64,000 nt of DNA from Maridesulfovibrio zosterae DSM 11974 (GTDB lineage Bacteria > Desulfobacterota > Desulfovibrionia > Desulfovibrionales > Desulfovibrionaceae): the NCBI RefSeq assembly GCF_000425265.1, contig NZ_KE384342.1, positions 399,528 to 463,527 of the forward strand, in the 5' to 3' direction. Within the stretch, counting starts at the first letter, position 1. Each line of letters opens with the position of its first letter. The notes below the pieces were generated by a model. The model was given only the letters and a program-made list of their open reading frames with translations. It was not told where the DNA came from and searched no databases. A program made the translations under genes and the position numbers. Positions 9,185-17,789 of this stretch are shown here, piece after piece.

Positions 9185-9496
9185 ATGAAAGGTATGAATG
9201 ATCTTGTACGTCAGGCTCAGGTGATGCAGCGTAAAATGACAGCTTTGCAGGATGAACTTAAAACTCGCGAAGTTGAAAGTTCTGCTGGTGGCGGAATGGT
9301 TAATGTAAAAGTAAACGGTTCATCTGAAGTTCTTGAAATCAAAATAGATCCTACTATCGTAGAGAGTGGAGATGTTGAAATGATTCAGGATCTTGTACTT
9401 GCAGCTGTAAATGATGCTAATAAGAAAGCAAAAGCTATGATGGAATCAGAAATGTCCCAGATAACTGGTGGTATGAATATCCCCGGTATGTTCTAA
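9185..9496 (+). CDS. YbaB/EbfC family nucleoid-associated protein
   Basis: A 103-residue DNA-binding protein of the YbaB/EbfC family, whose dimers bind DNA with tweezer-like arms. The N-terminal amphipathic helix (NDLVRQAQVMQRKMTALQ) leads into a short three-stranded sheet (GGGMVNVKVNG, EVLEIKIDP), then a C-terminal helix and a Gly/Met-rich tail (GGMNIPGMF), all typical. The SD GAGGAGA precedes the ATG. It lies between dnaX and recR, the conserved family context, but a strong terminator separates it from recR. Confidence 0.93.
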   Translation: MKGMNDLVRQAQVMQRKMTALQDELKTREVESSAGGGMVNVKVNGSSEVLEIKIDPTIVESGDVEMIQDLVLAAVNDANKKAKAMMESEMSQITGGMNIPGMF

Positions 9497-9523
9497 AAAA
9501 TCAAATACTTCGGTGATTTCTCT

Positions 9524-9568
9524 AAAACGAAGAGGGGAATATTCACAATTTTTCCCTCTTCGTTTTTT
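9524..9568 (+). terminator. Rho-independent terminator after ybaB
   Basis: AAAACGAAGAGGG (9524-9536) pairs perfectly with CCCTCTTCGTTTT (9554-9566), and the T-run continues to 9568. The A-run on the left arm would make it work in both directions. Confidence 0.85.
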
Positions 9569-9648
9569 AAATATGTGTATGAATCGAAACAAGGTATTGT
9601 ATAGATATACAAAATTTTTAGCCCCTTGTGGCTGCCGGAGATCTTTTT

Positions 9649-10254
9649 TTGGATAATTTACCTGAACCATTACGTATAGTAGCTCAAGAACTGGCAAAAC
9701 TTCCAGGTCTTGGTCCTAAATCTGCGCTCAGAATAGCATTGACTATGCTGAAAATGCCTAGAGAGAAGGTTACCGGCATCGGGCAGAGCATTATTGATTT
9801 GCGTGAGAAGCTCTGTATCTGCGAGCACTGTGCCAGCATTACTGATACATGCCCATGTCGTATTTGTTCTGATCCTGGTCGGGAAAGAGATAAGCTTTGC
9901 CTTGTTTCAGAATGGGATTCGCTTTTGGCAATTGAAGAAATGGGGTTGTACAAGGGGTATTATCTGGTCCTTGGGGGGCTTCTTTCCCCGCTTGATGGTG
10001 TTACTCCGCAGCATCTTGAATTTAATAAGCTTGAGAGTCGGCTTGAAAAGGGCGAAGTTCAGGAGCTTATTCTTGCTCTTGGGGCAACTGTAGATGCGGA
10101 AGCAACTGCTTCCTATATCAAGAATATGATTGAAAACAGATTTTCGGGTGTAGCTTTGAGTCGTTTGGCACAGGGTATCCCGATTGGTTCTGAAGTGAAG
10201 TATACAGATAAGGAAACTCTCAGGCAGTCCTTGGAGTATCGTCAGAAATTATAA
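9649..10254 (+). CDS. recR: Recombination mediator protein RecR
   Basis: Part of the RecFOR pathway that loads RecA at gaps. The protein has an N-terminal helix-hairpin-helix (KLPGLGPKSALRIAL), a Cys4 zinc module (CEHC and CRIC), and a TOPRIM domain starting at LCLVSEWDSLLAIEEMG. I chose the TTG at 9649: GGAG at 9637-9640 lies eight bases upstream, and the product is 201 residues, the size of E. coli RecR. The upstream GTG at 9628 has no SD and would add seven residues. Despite the nearby ybaB, a terminator lies between them, so recR needs its own promoter in 9569-9640. Confidence 0.93.
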   Translation: MDNLPEPLRIVAQELAKLPGLGPKSALRIALTMLKMPREKVTGIGQSIIDLREKLCICEHCASITDTCPCRICSDPGRERDKLCLVSEWDSLLAIEEMGLYKGYYLVLGGLLSPLDGVTPQHLEFNKLESRLEKGEVQELILALGATVDAEATASYIKNMIENRFSGVALSRLAQGIPIGSEVKYTDKETLRQSLEYRQKL

Positions 10255-10328
10255 ATTTTACAACAACTCTGGTTTTTTATTTTTGATTCTACTGCCTATT
10301 ATCCATATTTGGATTTCAAAATGCAGTA

Positions 10329-10415
10329 CCCCATTGGGGGACCAGAGGCTTTCATCTGTCAATGCGCTATGGCGCATCACCTCCCCTATCATGCGAGGTT
10401 GCAGCAGCCTCGTAT
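10329..10415 (+). other. Three-hairpin leader before recD2
   Basis: Within 90 bases upstream of recD2 there are three compact hairpins: CCCC-att-GGGG (10329-10339), ATGCGC-tatg-GCGCAT (10362-10377), and ATGCGAGG pairing with CCTCGTAT (10391-10415, one G-U). The stretch is visibly richer in GC than its surroundings and ends 27 bases before the start codon. It does not match a riboswitch class I know. Confidence 0.5.
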
Positions 10416-10442
10416 AGCACGATTAAACAAAGTCAGGAAATG

Positions 10443-12635
10443 ATGTCGGATACATTGACAGGCGAAGTTCGCACGGTTGTCTATCATAATGAAGAGAACG
10501 GGTATATTGTAGCCCGTGTATCGTCTAAAGATGAACCTGCACAGATTACTGTGGTCGGAGTCCTTGGAACTCTAACTCCCGGTGAATCTGCTGAGTTTCA
10601 TGGACGCTGGAAACAGCATACAAAATTCGGCCGTCAATTTGAGGCTGATTTTTATGAACGTATTCGTCCGGCTACCGAAGCAGGTGTAATCAGATTTTTG
10701 AAATCTTCTTCAATCAAAGGCATAGGCGAGGCCATTGCTGCTGATATGGTTAAAACTTTCGGTATAGATGTTCTGGATATTCTTGATGATGAGCCTGAGA
10801 AGCTGCTCAAGATAAAAGGTATCTCCAAAAAGAAACTTGAGAAAATTAAAGAGTCCTGGCAATCGCAGCGGGAGATCAAAAATCTTATCTTGTTCCTGCA
10901 CAGCCATGATGTCTCTCCCACGTATGCAGCCAAAATTTTTAATTTGTATGGAGCTCAGTCTGTAAGCCGAATTAGCGAGAATCCTTATGAGCTTGCTTAT
11001 GAAATTCGCGGTATCGGCTTTAAAACTGCTGATACCATGGCTCTCAAACTTGGATTTGCTCATGATTCAATGCAACGAATTGAAGCCGCAATTATATATT
11101 CTTTATTTTCAGTAAGTGATAGGGGCGGGCATATGTTCAGTCCTAAGGAAAAACTTATTGAAGATGTCTCTAAGATGCTTGGCGGGGTTGATCTATCATT
11201 GATCAGTGATGGTATTTTCTCCTTGGAGGAACGTAAGCGGGTCAGAGTTGAGAATCTGGTTGAGCAGGATATCGATGAGGCTGTTTTTCTAATGCATTTT
11301 TACAGATTTGAGAGCGAAATTTGTAAAAGATTGCATGGATTGGTCAGTCATCCATCACCTGTAAGTCGGGAGAAAGTTGAAAAGGCTTTACCAGAGGTTG
11401 AAACTGAACTTGGATTTGAACTTTCTGATGAGCAGCGGGAAGCTGTTTTTGAGGCCTGCGTAAATAAATTTTTTATTATCACAGGGGGACCTGGAACTGG
11501 TAAGACTACAATTACCCGTGCCGTAGTCATGACTCTGCGTGAACTTGGACTCAAGGTTAAGCTGGCTGCGCCAACAGGGCGTGCGGCAAAAAGGTTATCG
11601 GAGGCTACAGGACGTCAGGCCTCAACCATACATAGAATGCTGCAATATACGCCGGACAGTGGCGGTTTCTATTTTAATGAGGATCAGAAGCTTAAAGCTG
11701 ATGTGCTGGTTGTGGACGAGGCTTCCATGCTTGATGCGCAGCTGTGTCTCGCAGTCTTGCGGGCCGTTCCGCTTACCTGTCGCGTTATTTTTGTAGGTGA
11801 TGTAAATCAGCTTCCTTCTGTCGGTCCTGGAAATGTGCTTTCTGACCTGCTTCAAAGTGGACAGGTTCCAAGTGCTGTGTTGAGTCATATTTTCAGACAG
11901 GCACAAGAAAGCTATATTGTTGTGAATGCTCACCGGATTAATGACGGGGAATTTCCTCTAGGTCATCCAGCCGATGCTCCTGAGGCCGATTTTTTCTGGA
12001 TTCCACAGGAGTCTCCACAGAAAGTGCAGGAGATGATTGCTCAGACAGTCTGTGAAAGAATACCGGAGCGATACGGTCTTGATCCCATGAAAGATGTACA
12101 GGTCTTGACTCCCATGCATAAGGGTGATGTTGGAACTCAGAAAATTAACGCCTTGCTGCAGGAGAGGCTGAATCCTTCAACGGGAAAAGCCATTAAGCGT
12201 GGTTTTGTTGAGTACAGGGTTGGGGATCGTGTATTACAGCTGCGTAATAATTATGAAAAAGAAGTTTTTAACGGTGATCTTGGACGGGTCATGTACATTG
12301 ATACTGAAGAAAATGAACTCACTGCTGAGTTCGACGGTAATATGGTACATTATGAATTGGCTGATTTGGATGAATTAACTTTGGCATATGCCGTAAGCGT
12401 TCATAAATCACAGGGCAGCGAATATCCTGCTGTGGTTATGCCTATTGTTTCCCAGCATTACCTGCTTTTACAACGTAACCTGCTCTATACAGGATTGACC
12501 CGTGCGAGAAAATTGGCTGTTTTAATAGGCAGTAAACGTGCTTTTCATATTGGACTGAACAATATAACGGCTGGAAAACGTTTCACAAATTTGCGCCACC
12601 GTATCAAACAGATTTTTGAAGAGAATCTTTTATAG
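10443..12635 (+). CDS. recD2: RecD2-type DNA helicase (SF1B)
   Basis: A 5'-3' DNA helicase of the RecD2 group, found in bacteria without RecBCD and implicated in repair and fork processing. From ATG 10443 it is 730 residues. An N-terminal OB-like region is followed by helix-hairpin-helix motifs (SIKGIGEAIA, ISKKKLEKI, IRGIGFKTAD). The SF1 core then shows Walker A GGPGTGKTTI near residue 348, VVDEASMLD, GDVNQLPSVGPG and the C-terminal AYAVSVHKSQGSEYP. The start was set by AGGA at 10435-10438; extension to 10362 would translate the hairpin region and has no SD. The gene ends in a strong bidirectional terminator. Confidence 0.93.
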   Translation: MSDTLTGEVRTVVYHNEENGYIVARVSSKDEPAQITVVGVLGTLTPGESAEFHGRWKQHTKFGRQFEADFYERIRPATEAGVIRFLKSSSIKGIGEAIAADMVKTFGIDVLDILDDEPEKLLKIKGISKKKLEKIKESWQSQREIKNLILFLHSHDVSPTYAAKIFNLYGAQSVSRISENPYELAYEIRGIGFKTADTMALKLGFAHDSMQRIEAAIIYSLFSVSDRGGHMFSPKEKLIEDVSKMLGGVDLSLISDGIFSLEERKRVRVENLVEQDIDEAVFLMHFYRFESEICKRLHGLVSHPSPVSREKVEKALPEVETELGFELSDEQREAVFEACVNKFFIITGGPGTGKTTITRAVVMTLRELGLKVKLAAPTGRAAKRLSEATGRQASTIHRMLQYTPDSGGFYFNEDQKLKADVLVVDEASMLDAQLCLAVLRAVPLTCRVIFVGDVNQLPSVGPGNVLSDLLQSGQVPSAVLSHIFRQAQESYIVVNAHRINDGEFPLGHPADAPEADFFWIPQESPQKVQEMIAQTVCERIPERYGLDPMKDVQVLTPMHKGDVGTQKINALLQERLNPSTGKAIKRGFVEYRVGDRVLQLRNNYEKEVFNGDLGRVMYIDTEENELTAEFDGNMVHYELADLDELTLAYAVSVHKSQGSEYPAVVMPIVSQHYLLLQRNLLYTGLTRARKLAVLIGSKRAFHIGLNNITAGKRFTNLRHRIKQIFEENLL

Positions 12636-12691
12636 TATACTTTGAAGACTTATTAATTTTTATCATTTAAAAAAGTATAATAATCAAAAAG

Positions 12692-12733
12692 CGAGAATCT
12701 AAGATATCTAATGTATTCAGATTCTCGTTTTTT
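12692..12733. terminator. Bidirectional terminator between recD2 and the cyclic-di-GMP gene
   Basis: CGAGAATCT (12692-12700) pairs perfectly with AGATTCTCG (12719-12727), flanked by AAAAAG on the left and TTTTTT on the right. It serves the convergent genes on both sides. Confidence 0.9.
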
Positions 12734-12761
12734 ATTGTGTCTGTGCTTTTGAGAAAGATGG

Positions 12762-15032
12762 TTAGCGTTTTCGCCTTTCCCGCACCCAGCAATTGCCTTC
12801 TATGGATTTTGCCCATTTCTTTAGCGAAGCAGCATGTTCCCCTATTTCCATAAGAGTTTGTTCCGGTTCGCAGTCAAGGATAGCCAAAGAAACTGAAACT
12901 AATGGGAATTTGGATATAGAACCGTCACGTCCTTTGCCTTCCATCCATCCTTCGCATGAGTCTTTTTTATTATAATTATATTTTGCCAGTCTCTTAAAAC
13001 AACGGGTTATCCCCTTGCAAATACGTTCTGCTTTGGTCGGTGTCGTGACCATTACAAAGTCATCTCCGCCTATATGTCCTATGAAATCACCGGTGGAACC
13101 GTGTTTCCGTGTAGCCCAGGATATAATTTTACTGATTTGTAAGATTATTTTATCACCGTTTTTAAAGCCGTAGGTGTCATTATACACTTTGAAATTATCA
13201 AGATCTGCATAAATAATGCTGTATTTTTCATGGGCTTTCATGCGGCGGTCAATTTCTTTTTCAATATCCAGATTCCCCGGTAGCCCGCTAAGCGGGTTGG
13301 TGCCTTTCGCCATTTCAACCTGTACGCTGGCGAGGGTATCAAGAAGCCTTTGCACTGAAACTGTTCCCATTAGTTGATTTTTCCATGTGACGATAACATC
13401 ATCATAAGCCTTTTTGCGGGAACGGGCCATGGCAAGCTGCGATACGTTTTCAACAGTGGTTTCAAGGTCAACAATAAGCGGACCGTCGTCCATTATCGAT
13501 TTGATTGGTTTGTTAGAGTATAGGGCTACTCCATATTTTCCGGAAAGGTGCTTATTCAGGTTGTATTCCATGATAAGCCCGCATGGAATCATGTTGTGGA
13601 CAACTACAACACTGCTTATTGAATTGTTTTGTGCAAAAAGCTGCTGCACTAGCGGGACAGCTGTGTTTGATTCAACATATTCAACCTTATTTACCAGATT
13701 TTTTACAGGAATTCCGTAGGTAGAGCTATTTAAAGATATTTCAGCTGATTTACGTAAGTTCATTGCTGAGTCAGTTAGTTGCGGTTTTTCTTTTGCCGGT
13801 TTTGCCAGAAAAAAGCCTTGTCCGAGATGAACACCCATATCAATTACAGTTAATGCCTGCGATTGAGTCTCGATACCTTCTACTATAAGTTTTCCGCCTA
13901 TTTTTTCAGAAAAAGTAGTGAAAGTATCAATTATTGCCCTATTAACCTGATTGGTTTCAATGTCATCTATAAAGGATTTATCCATCTTGATGTAGTCAGG
14001 TTTTATTTCAGCAATAGAGCTGAGGCCAGAATATCCTGTTCCTGCATCATCGATGGCAACTAGGTAGCCTTGGTTTCTATAGTGATCCAAAGTTTTGCGA
14101 AAGGTTTTAAAATCTTTCACACTGTGTCTTTCAGTTATTTCAAATACGATATTTCCTGGTTTGAGATCATACATCTCAAGCAGTCTTTTTGTCTCACCAC
14201 TTGTAAAGTTAGGATCAACAATTGTTCTTGGGTGAATGTTCAGAAAAAGTTTATGTTGTGGTCGGTGCTCGCCAAAAGAGCTGATGGCAGCTTCTCTACA
14301 TGATTTTTCAAGAGGAAAAAGTTTACCTAGCTTTTCGGCCATATCAAATAACGTTAGAGGAGAGCGAAAAGGAGAATTAAGAGGACCTCTGGCAAGAGCT
14401 TCCCAGCCATGAATGGTTTTATCTCCGAGATCAACTATTGGCTGGTAATGGCAGCGAATGTCACCCTGTATAAGGATATCACAAAATTCATTACTGAGTT
14501 CAAGTTTAGAGATATCTATATTCTTTTGTGCTTCCAGCCTTGCTTCTCCCATTGAGGACAAAAAACCAGACCAAAGCTGATCATTTGATTGGGCAGCATA
14601 GAAGAAAGAGTGCCCTGTATTAATTGTAATGCTGTTTCCTGTGCGTCCAATTTGGTCGCTCTTTACGTTGTTTTCAATGTTTACTTTAAATTGATACGCA
14701 ATTTCCTGCAGGTGGGAGTCATTTAATATTTGGCTGGGATCTAAAAGTAGAAATTCTCCCGGATTGAAAGAAAAGATGTGGAAATCATCATGATGAAAAT
14801 TGGTATGACCTTCAATTAGGATATATTTCTTAATTTCATTTTCCAGATGTTCAGCCCATTCAGGGCCATACATCGCTGATAATGTAGGGAAATCCTGTAT
14901 GGCAAAATACAGAATATTGAGCCTGCCTGCATTTTGAATAAGACTTCCTATTCCCGGTCCTTCAAAACATTTTATATTGCCACAGGACATCTTTGAAAGA
15001 GGGGCTGCTTTGTTTTTAAGGAGTTGTAGCAT
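12762..15032 (-). CDS. Cyclic-di-GMP protein with EAL, CBS-pair and GGDEF domains
   Basis: A 756-residue cytoplasmic protein predicted to turn over cyclic-di-GMP. The order is an uncharacterised N-terminal region (1-180, perhaps a degenerate GGDEF), an EAL domain (about 185-415), a CBS pair (about 435-570) and a GGDEF domain (about 580-740). The EAL domain keeps EAL 211-213, N265, E298, D328/D329, K349, E385 and the Gln of GQGFF, so it should be an active phosphodiesterase. The GGDEF signature reads GGDDF (655-659), with Asp for the usual Glu, so cyclase activity is uncertain. It diverges from the exopolysaccharide locus across a 210-base gap, suggesting local control. No membrane segment is seen. 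Confidence 0.9.
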   Translation of the reverse strand: MLQLLKNKAAPLSKMSCGNIKCFEGPGIGSLIQNAGRLNILYFAIQDFPTLSAMYGPEWAEHLENEIKKYILIEGHTNFHHDDFHIFSFNPGEFLLLDPSQILNDSHLQEIAYQFKVNIENNVKSDQIGRTGNSITINTGHSFFYAAQSNDQLWSGFLSSMGEARLEAQKNIDISKLELSNEFCDILIQGDIRCHYQPIVDLGDKTIHGWEALARGPLNSPFRSPLTLFDMAEKLGKLFPLEKSCREAAISSFGEHRPQHKLFLNIHPRTIVDPNFTSGETKRLLEMYDLKPGNIVFEITERHSVKDFKTFRKTLDHYRNQGYLVAIDDAGTGYSGLSSIAEIKPDYIKMDKSFIDDIETNQVNRAIIDTFTTFSEKIGGKLIVEGIETQSQALTVIDMGVHLGQGFFLAKPAKEKPQLTDSAMNLRKSAEISLNSSTYGIPVKNLVNKVEYVESNTAVPLVQQLFAQNNSISSVVVVHNMIPCGLIMEYNLNKHLSGKYGVALYSNKPIKSIMDDGPLIVDLETTVENVSQLAMARSRKKAYDDVIVTWKNQLMGTVSVQRLLDTLASVQVEMAKGTNPLSGLPGNLDIEKEIDRRMKAHEKYSIIYADLDNFKVYNDTYGFKNGDKIILQISKIISWATRKHGSTGDFIGHIGGDDFVMVTTPTKAERICKGITRCFKRLAKYNYNKKDSCEGWMEGKGRDGSISKFPLVSVSLAILDCEPEQTLMEIGEHAASLKKWAKSIEGNCWVRERRKR

Positions 15033-15181
15033 AATTTGTCAGGCTCCAGTCTAAAAATTGGTTTATTGTTAAAGTGAAATGTAGTTGTACTTGCTAAGTG
15101 TTAAAAGACAATATCCCTTTTTTTAGACCGATTGTTACTGTCGGGTTACAGTTTGTTTAAGAAATGTGATTTAGTCTGGTT

Positions 15182-15201
15182 GCTTAATACTGGAACAAAA
15201 T
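15182..15201 (+). promoter_or_regulatory. Repeated motif GCTTANNACTGGAACAAAAT, copy 1
   Basis: This 20-base element recurs at 19303-19322 with 18 of 20 bases identical (the two variable bases are AT here and GA there). It lies 41 bases before the first exopolysaccharide gene, in the 210-base divergent gap. It looks vaguely like a sigma-54 site but has GG-N8-GC instead of GG-N10-GC. An operator or an mRNA-binding site is possible. Confidence 0.45.
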
Positions 15202-15242
15202 GCTTCTTTAAGTTAGGCAAAGATATATGAATTGATGGAGGA

Positions 15243-16343
15243 GTGGTGGGAAAGGATAAATTAAAATTACTTATAGTTTCACCTGATTTGAAACTTATGG
15301 GCGGAGTTGCTGAGACCGTTAAGCTGCTTTTACGTGAGCTGGAAGGTAAGGTATGTATCAAATCTGTTTTTTATGGGCGTCGGGCATTTCAGCGAGGTTT
15401 GCAGTGTTTTCTAATGCCTTTTATTGATTTGCTGCTTTTTACAAAGCTGCTCATCCAAAAAAGATTTGATGTTATTCATGTTAATCCTTCCCTTAATTTT
15501 AGATCTATCATTAAAGAAATATTACTTTTTATTCTTTTTTTGAGTTTTGGATATGGTGGTCGAATTTTAGTTTTTTTTCATGGTTGGGAAGATGTATTTT
15601 TTGAAAAAATTTCATCCAGCAGCTTCTTTTCTAAAATATGCAGCAGTCTTTTAAATAGATCCGGTGTAGTTCTTGTTCTCGCAGGAAGTTTCAAAGAAGC
15701 ATTAGTCCAAATAGGAGTGGCGGAAGATAAAATAAAAATTGTTACTACAATGGTGGATATGAGCGATATCCCCGTCTGTAAAGATCGTGGTGACTTCTGC
15801 ACAACTCTGCTGTATCTTTCCCGTATTATTGTTGAAAAGGGTGTTTATGAAATAGTTGAGGCTTTTCATTTGATTAGTATGGAGTATCCTGACCTGAAGC
15901 TGATCATGGCAGGAGATGGCCCTGAAAAAAATCGTCTGATGGAAATAGTGAATGAGAAAGGTTTAAATAATGTTTTTTTTCCCGGCTATATTCAGAATGA
16001 TGAAAAATTTGAGGCGTTAAAAAAATCATGTATTTTTCTTTTACCAACTCGCTATGGGGAGGGATGTCCTGTTGCTCTGCTTGAGGCTATGGCTTCTGGA
16101 ATGGTTTCAATTGTAGCAGACGCAGGAGGGATAACTGACGTAATTATCCCAGATGAAAATGCATTATTGCTGGATAAGATTAGCGTTCAGTCTATTGTAG
16201 ATGCAGTAAGATCTGTTTTGAATGATAATGAGAAGAGAGATAAGATTTCAAATAATGCAAGCATTTTTGCTGCGGAACATTTTAGCTCTGCAAAGGTTTC
16301 AGCCAATATATATGATTGTTATCAGCAACTTTTGAAAAGATAA
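15243..16343 (+). CDS. Glycosyltransferase, GT4 family
   Basis: A 366-residue GT-B fold glycosyltransferase that should add a sugar from a nucleotide donor to the lipid-linked repeat unit at the inner membrane. The N-terminal strand LKLLIVSPDLKLMGGVAE is an acceptor-side Rossmann start; the C-terminal half shows LLYLSRIIVEKGVYEIVEAF, IMAGDGPE, and the GT4 E-x7-E block (GEGCPVALLEAMASG). The start is GTG at 15243 or 15246; GGAGGA at 15237-15242 better fits the second, changing one residue. It is the first gene of the exopolysaccharide operon and the only dedicated glycosyltransferase in it. Sugar specificity cannot be read. Confidence 0.88.
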   Translation: MVGKDKLKLLIVSPDLKLMGGVAETVKLLLRELEGKVCIKSVFYGRRAFQRGLQCFLMPFIDLLLFTKLLIQKRFDVIHVNPSLNFRSIIKEILLFILFLSFGYGGRILVFFHGWEDVFFEKISSSSFFSKICSSLLNRSGVVLVLAGSFKEALVQIGVAEDKIKIVTTMVDMSDIPVCKDRGDFCTTLLYLSRIIVEKGVYEIVEAFHLISMEYPDLKLIMAGDGPEKNRLMEIVNEKGLNNVFFPGYIQNDEKFEALKKSCIFLLPTRYGEGCPVALLEAMASGMVSIVADAGGITDVIIPDENALLLDKISVQSIVDAVRSVLNDNEKRDKISNNASIFAAEHFSSAKVSANIYDCYQQLLKR

Positions 16344-16385
16344 AATTTTATTAATAATTTAAATATATTATAACTCTGGAATGCT

Positions 16386-17648
16386 ATGACTGCGTTATTA
16401 TCACTGTTTTTCTTTTTTCGGCCGATTATGTTTATTGATATCGGCTGGCTTGTATTTGGATTGAATATTAATGAAGTCTTTGCGATTTTTGCAACCGGGA
16501 TTCTTATTATAGCTTTTATTCTGCGTGTTATTTCGGCAAAAAGACTTAATATCTCATCTGTAGATTTCTTCCTGTTCGCTTTTGTTACATGGGTCTTTTT
16601 TATATATGTATTATATATTGATAGATCACTTTTTAAAGATGCTGCAAAATTTGTTTTACCGTTCATTACGTATTTTGTTTTAAAGAATGTTATAGTTGAT
16701 ACGCGTCAGTATTCCAGACTTATTAAAATCATGCTTATAGGTTTTGCCGTACCTATTATATCCAGTACATTTCTTATTGTTCAGGGAAAAAGTCTTTACA
16801 CTATTCTTTATTGGAATAATTTAGCTAGATTTAAAGGTGTTTATAACAACTGTCACGATTTAGGTCACTGTATGGCCATGTTTCTGATGCTGATCGGTAT
16901 ATATGCTGTAATCTGTTCTTCAGACACAAAGTTGAAACCTTTACGCCGTCAACGGCTGTTTGTTGTGTTCTTAGCAATGCTTAGCGTATTTGCCTTTTAC
17001 TGCTTGTATAAAAGTTATGTACGCACATGTTTTTTTGGTTTTATACTTTTTGCATATTACTATTTGTTTAGAGTAAATAAAAGAGTGCTTATTGTTTTGA
17101 CAGCTGTAATGTGCGCAATAAGTATTTTGTCAGCGGCTGTCTTATATACTATATTTTACGATATGATTGATTCTGCAAGTGGTAAGGAATCTGCTGAAAA
17201 TTTTGGTTCGGGGCGTCCTTATATCTGGAAACATAATATCATAGAGTTTTCATCGCAGGGTCTTGACGAAATCCTAGCCGGAGTTGGGGTCGGTAACACA
17301 TGGTCCCATACAAAGCGCAAAAGTGATGTTGTCGGTGGAATGCTGAATAGTCATAATGATTTTCTTGATGTAATGATGCAGACAGGTTTAGTTGGAATTA
17401 TTCTGTTTCTTGCATTTCAATTCTGTATTTACCGAAAGATACGATTATTGGAGGGCAGGGTGCGATATATCTTCCTTGCCCTGTTTTTTGCTGTTTGTTT
17501 TATGAATTTTGCAAGTAACAGCTATGTTACCAGGTTTGGGTTGGGACAGATTTTTTATGCAGTTCTTTCTTATATAGAACTTCCTGACCACAGAAAAGAA
17601 GACGAAAAGCTTGGTGGAATTGAAGTTAAGGTTTCTGAAATTAGATGA
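16386..17648 (+). CDS. O-antigen ligase/polymerase-like membrane protein (Wzy/WaaL)
   Basis: A 420-residue polytopic inner-membrane protein with about ten hydrophobic segments and the Wzy_C family loop near its end (NSHNDFLDVMMQTGLVG, with the His and the typical helix after it). In this setting it most likely polymerises lipid-linked repeat units in the periplasm; a ligase role is the alternative. The start ATG has only a weak SD. It lies 42 bases after the GT4 gene. The 141 bases between it and the exosortase start contain a short hydrophobic frame discussed in the findings. Confidence 0.8.
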   Translation: MTALLSLFFFFRPIMFIDIGWLVFGLNINEVFAIFATGILIIAFILRVISAKRLNISSVDFFLFAFVTWVFFIYVLYIDRSLFKDAAKFVLPFITYFVLKNVIVDTRQYSRLIKIMLIGFAVPIISSTFLIVQGKSLYTILYWNNLARFKGVYNNCHDLGHCMAMFLMLIGIYAVICSSDTKLKPLRRQRLFVVFLAMLSVFAFYCLYKSYVRTCFFGFILFAYYYLFRVNKRVLIVLTAVMCAISILSAAVLYTIFYDMIDSASGKESAENFGSGRPYIWKHNIIEFSSQGLDEILAGVGVGNTWSHTKRKSDVVGGMLNSHNDFLDVMMQTGLVGIILFLAFQFCIYRKIRLLEGRVRYIFLALFFAVCFMNFASNSYVTRFGLGQIFYAVLSYIELPDHRKEDEKLGGIEVKVSEIR

Positions 17649-17789
17649 TCGCGTGTTAAGTAATTTTGATAAGCTTCTCTATTGGTTTAGTGTTTCTGGT
17701 CATATCTTTTTATGCTATTAATAGGTAAAGTTGTTTTTAACTTTTTTATTAAAAAAATTGTCTTGTAATTTTTGGGGAGTAATCTGCAA

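Noticed and set aside
10362-10442. Longer N-terminus for RecD2
   Set aside because: It would translate the hairpin cluster, has no SD and does not look like the family start.
15190-15203. A possible sigma-54 promoter (CTGGAACAAAATGC) before the exopolysaccharide locus
   Set aside because: The GG and GC are eight bases apart rather than ten, and the first element lacks the GGCAC pattern.
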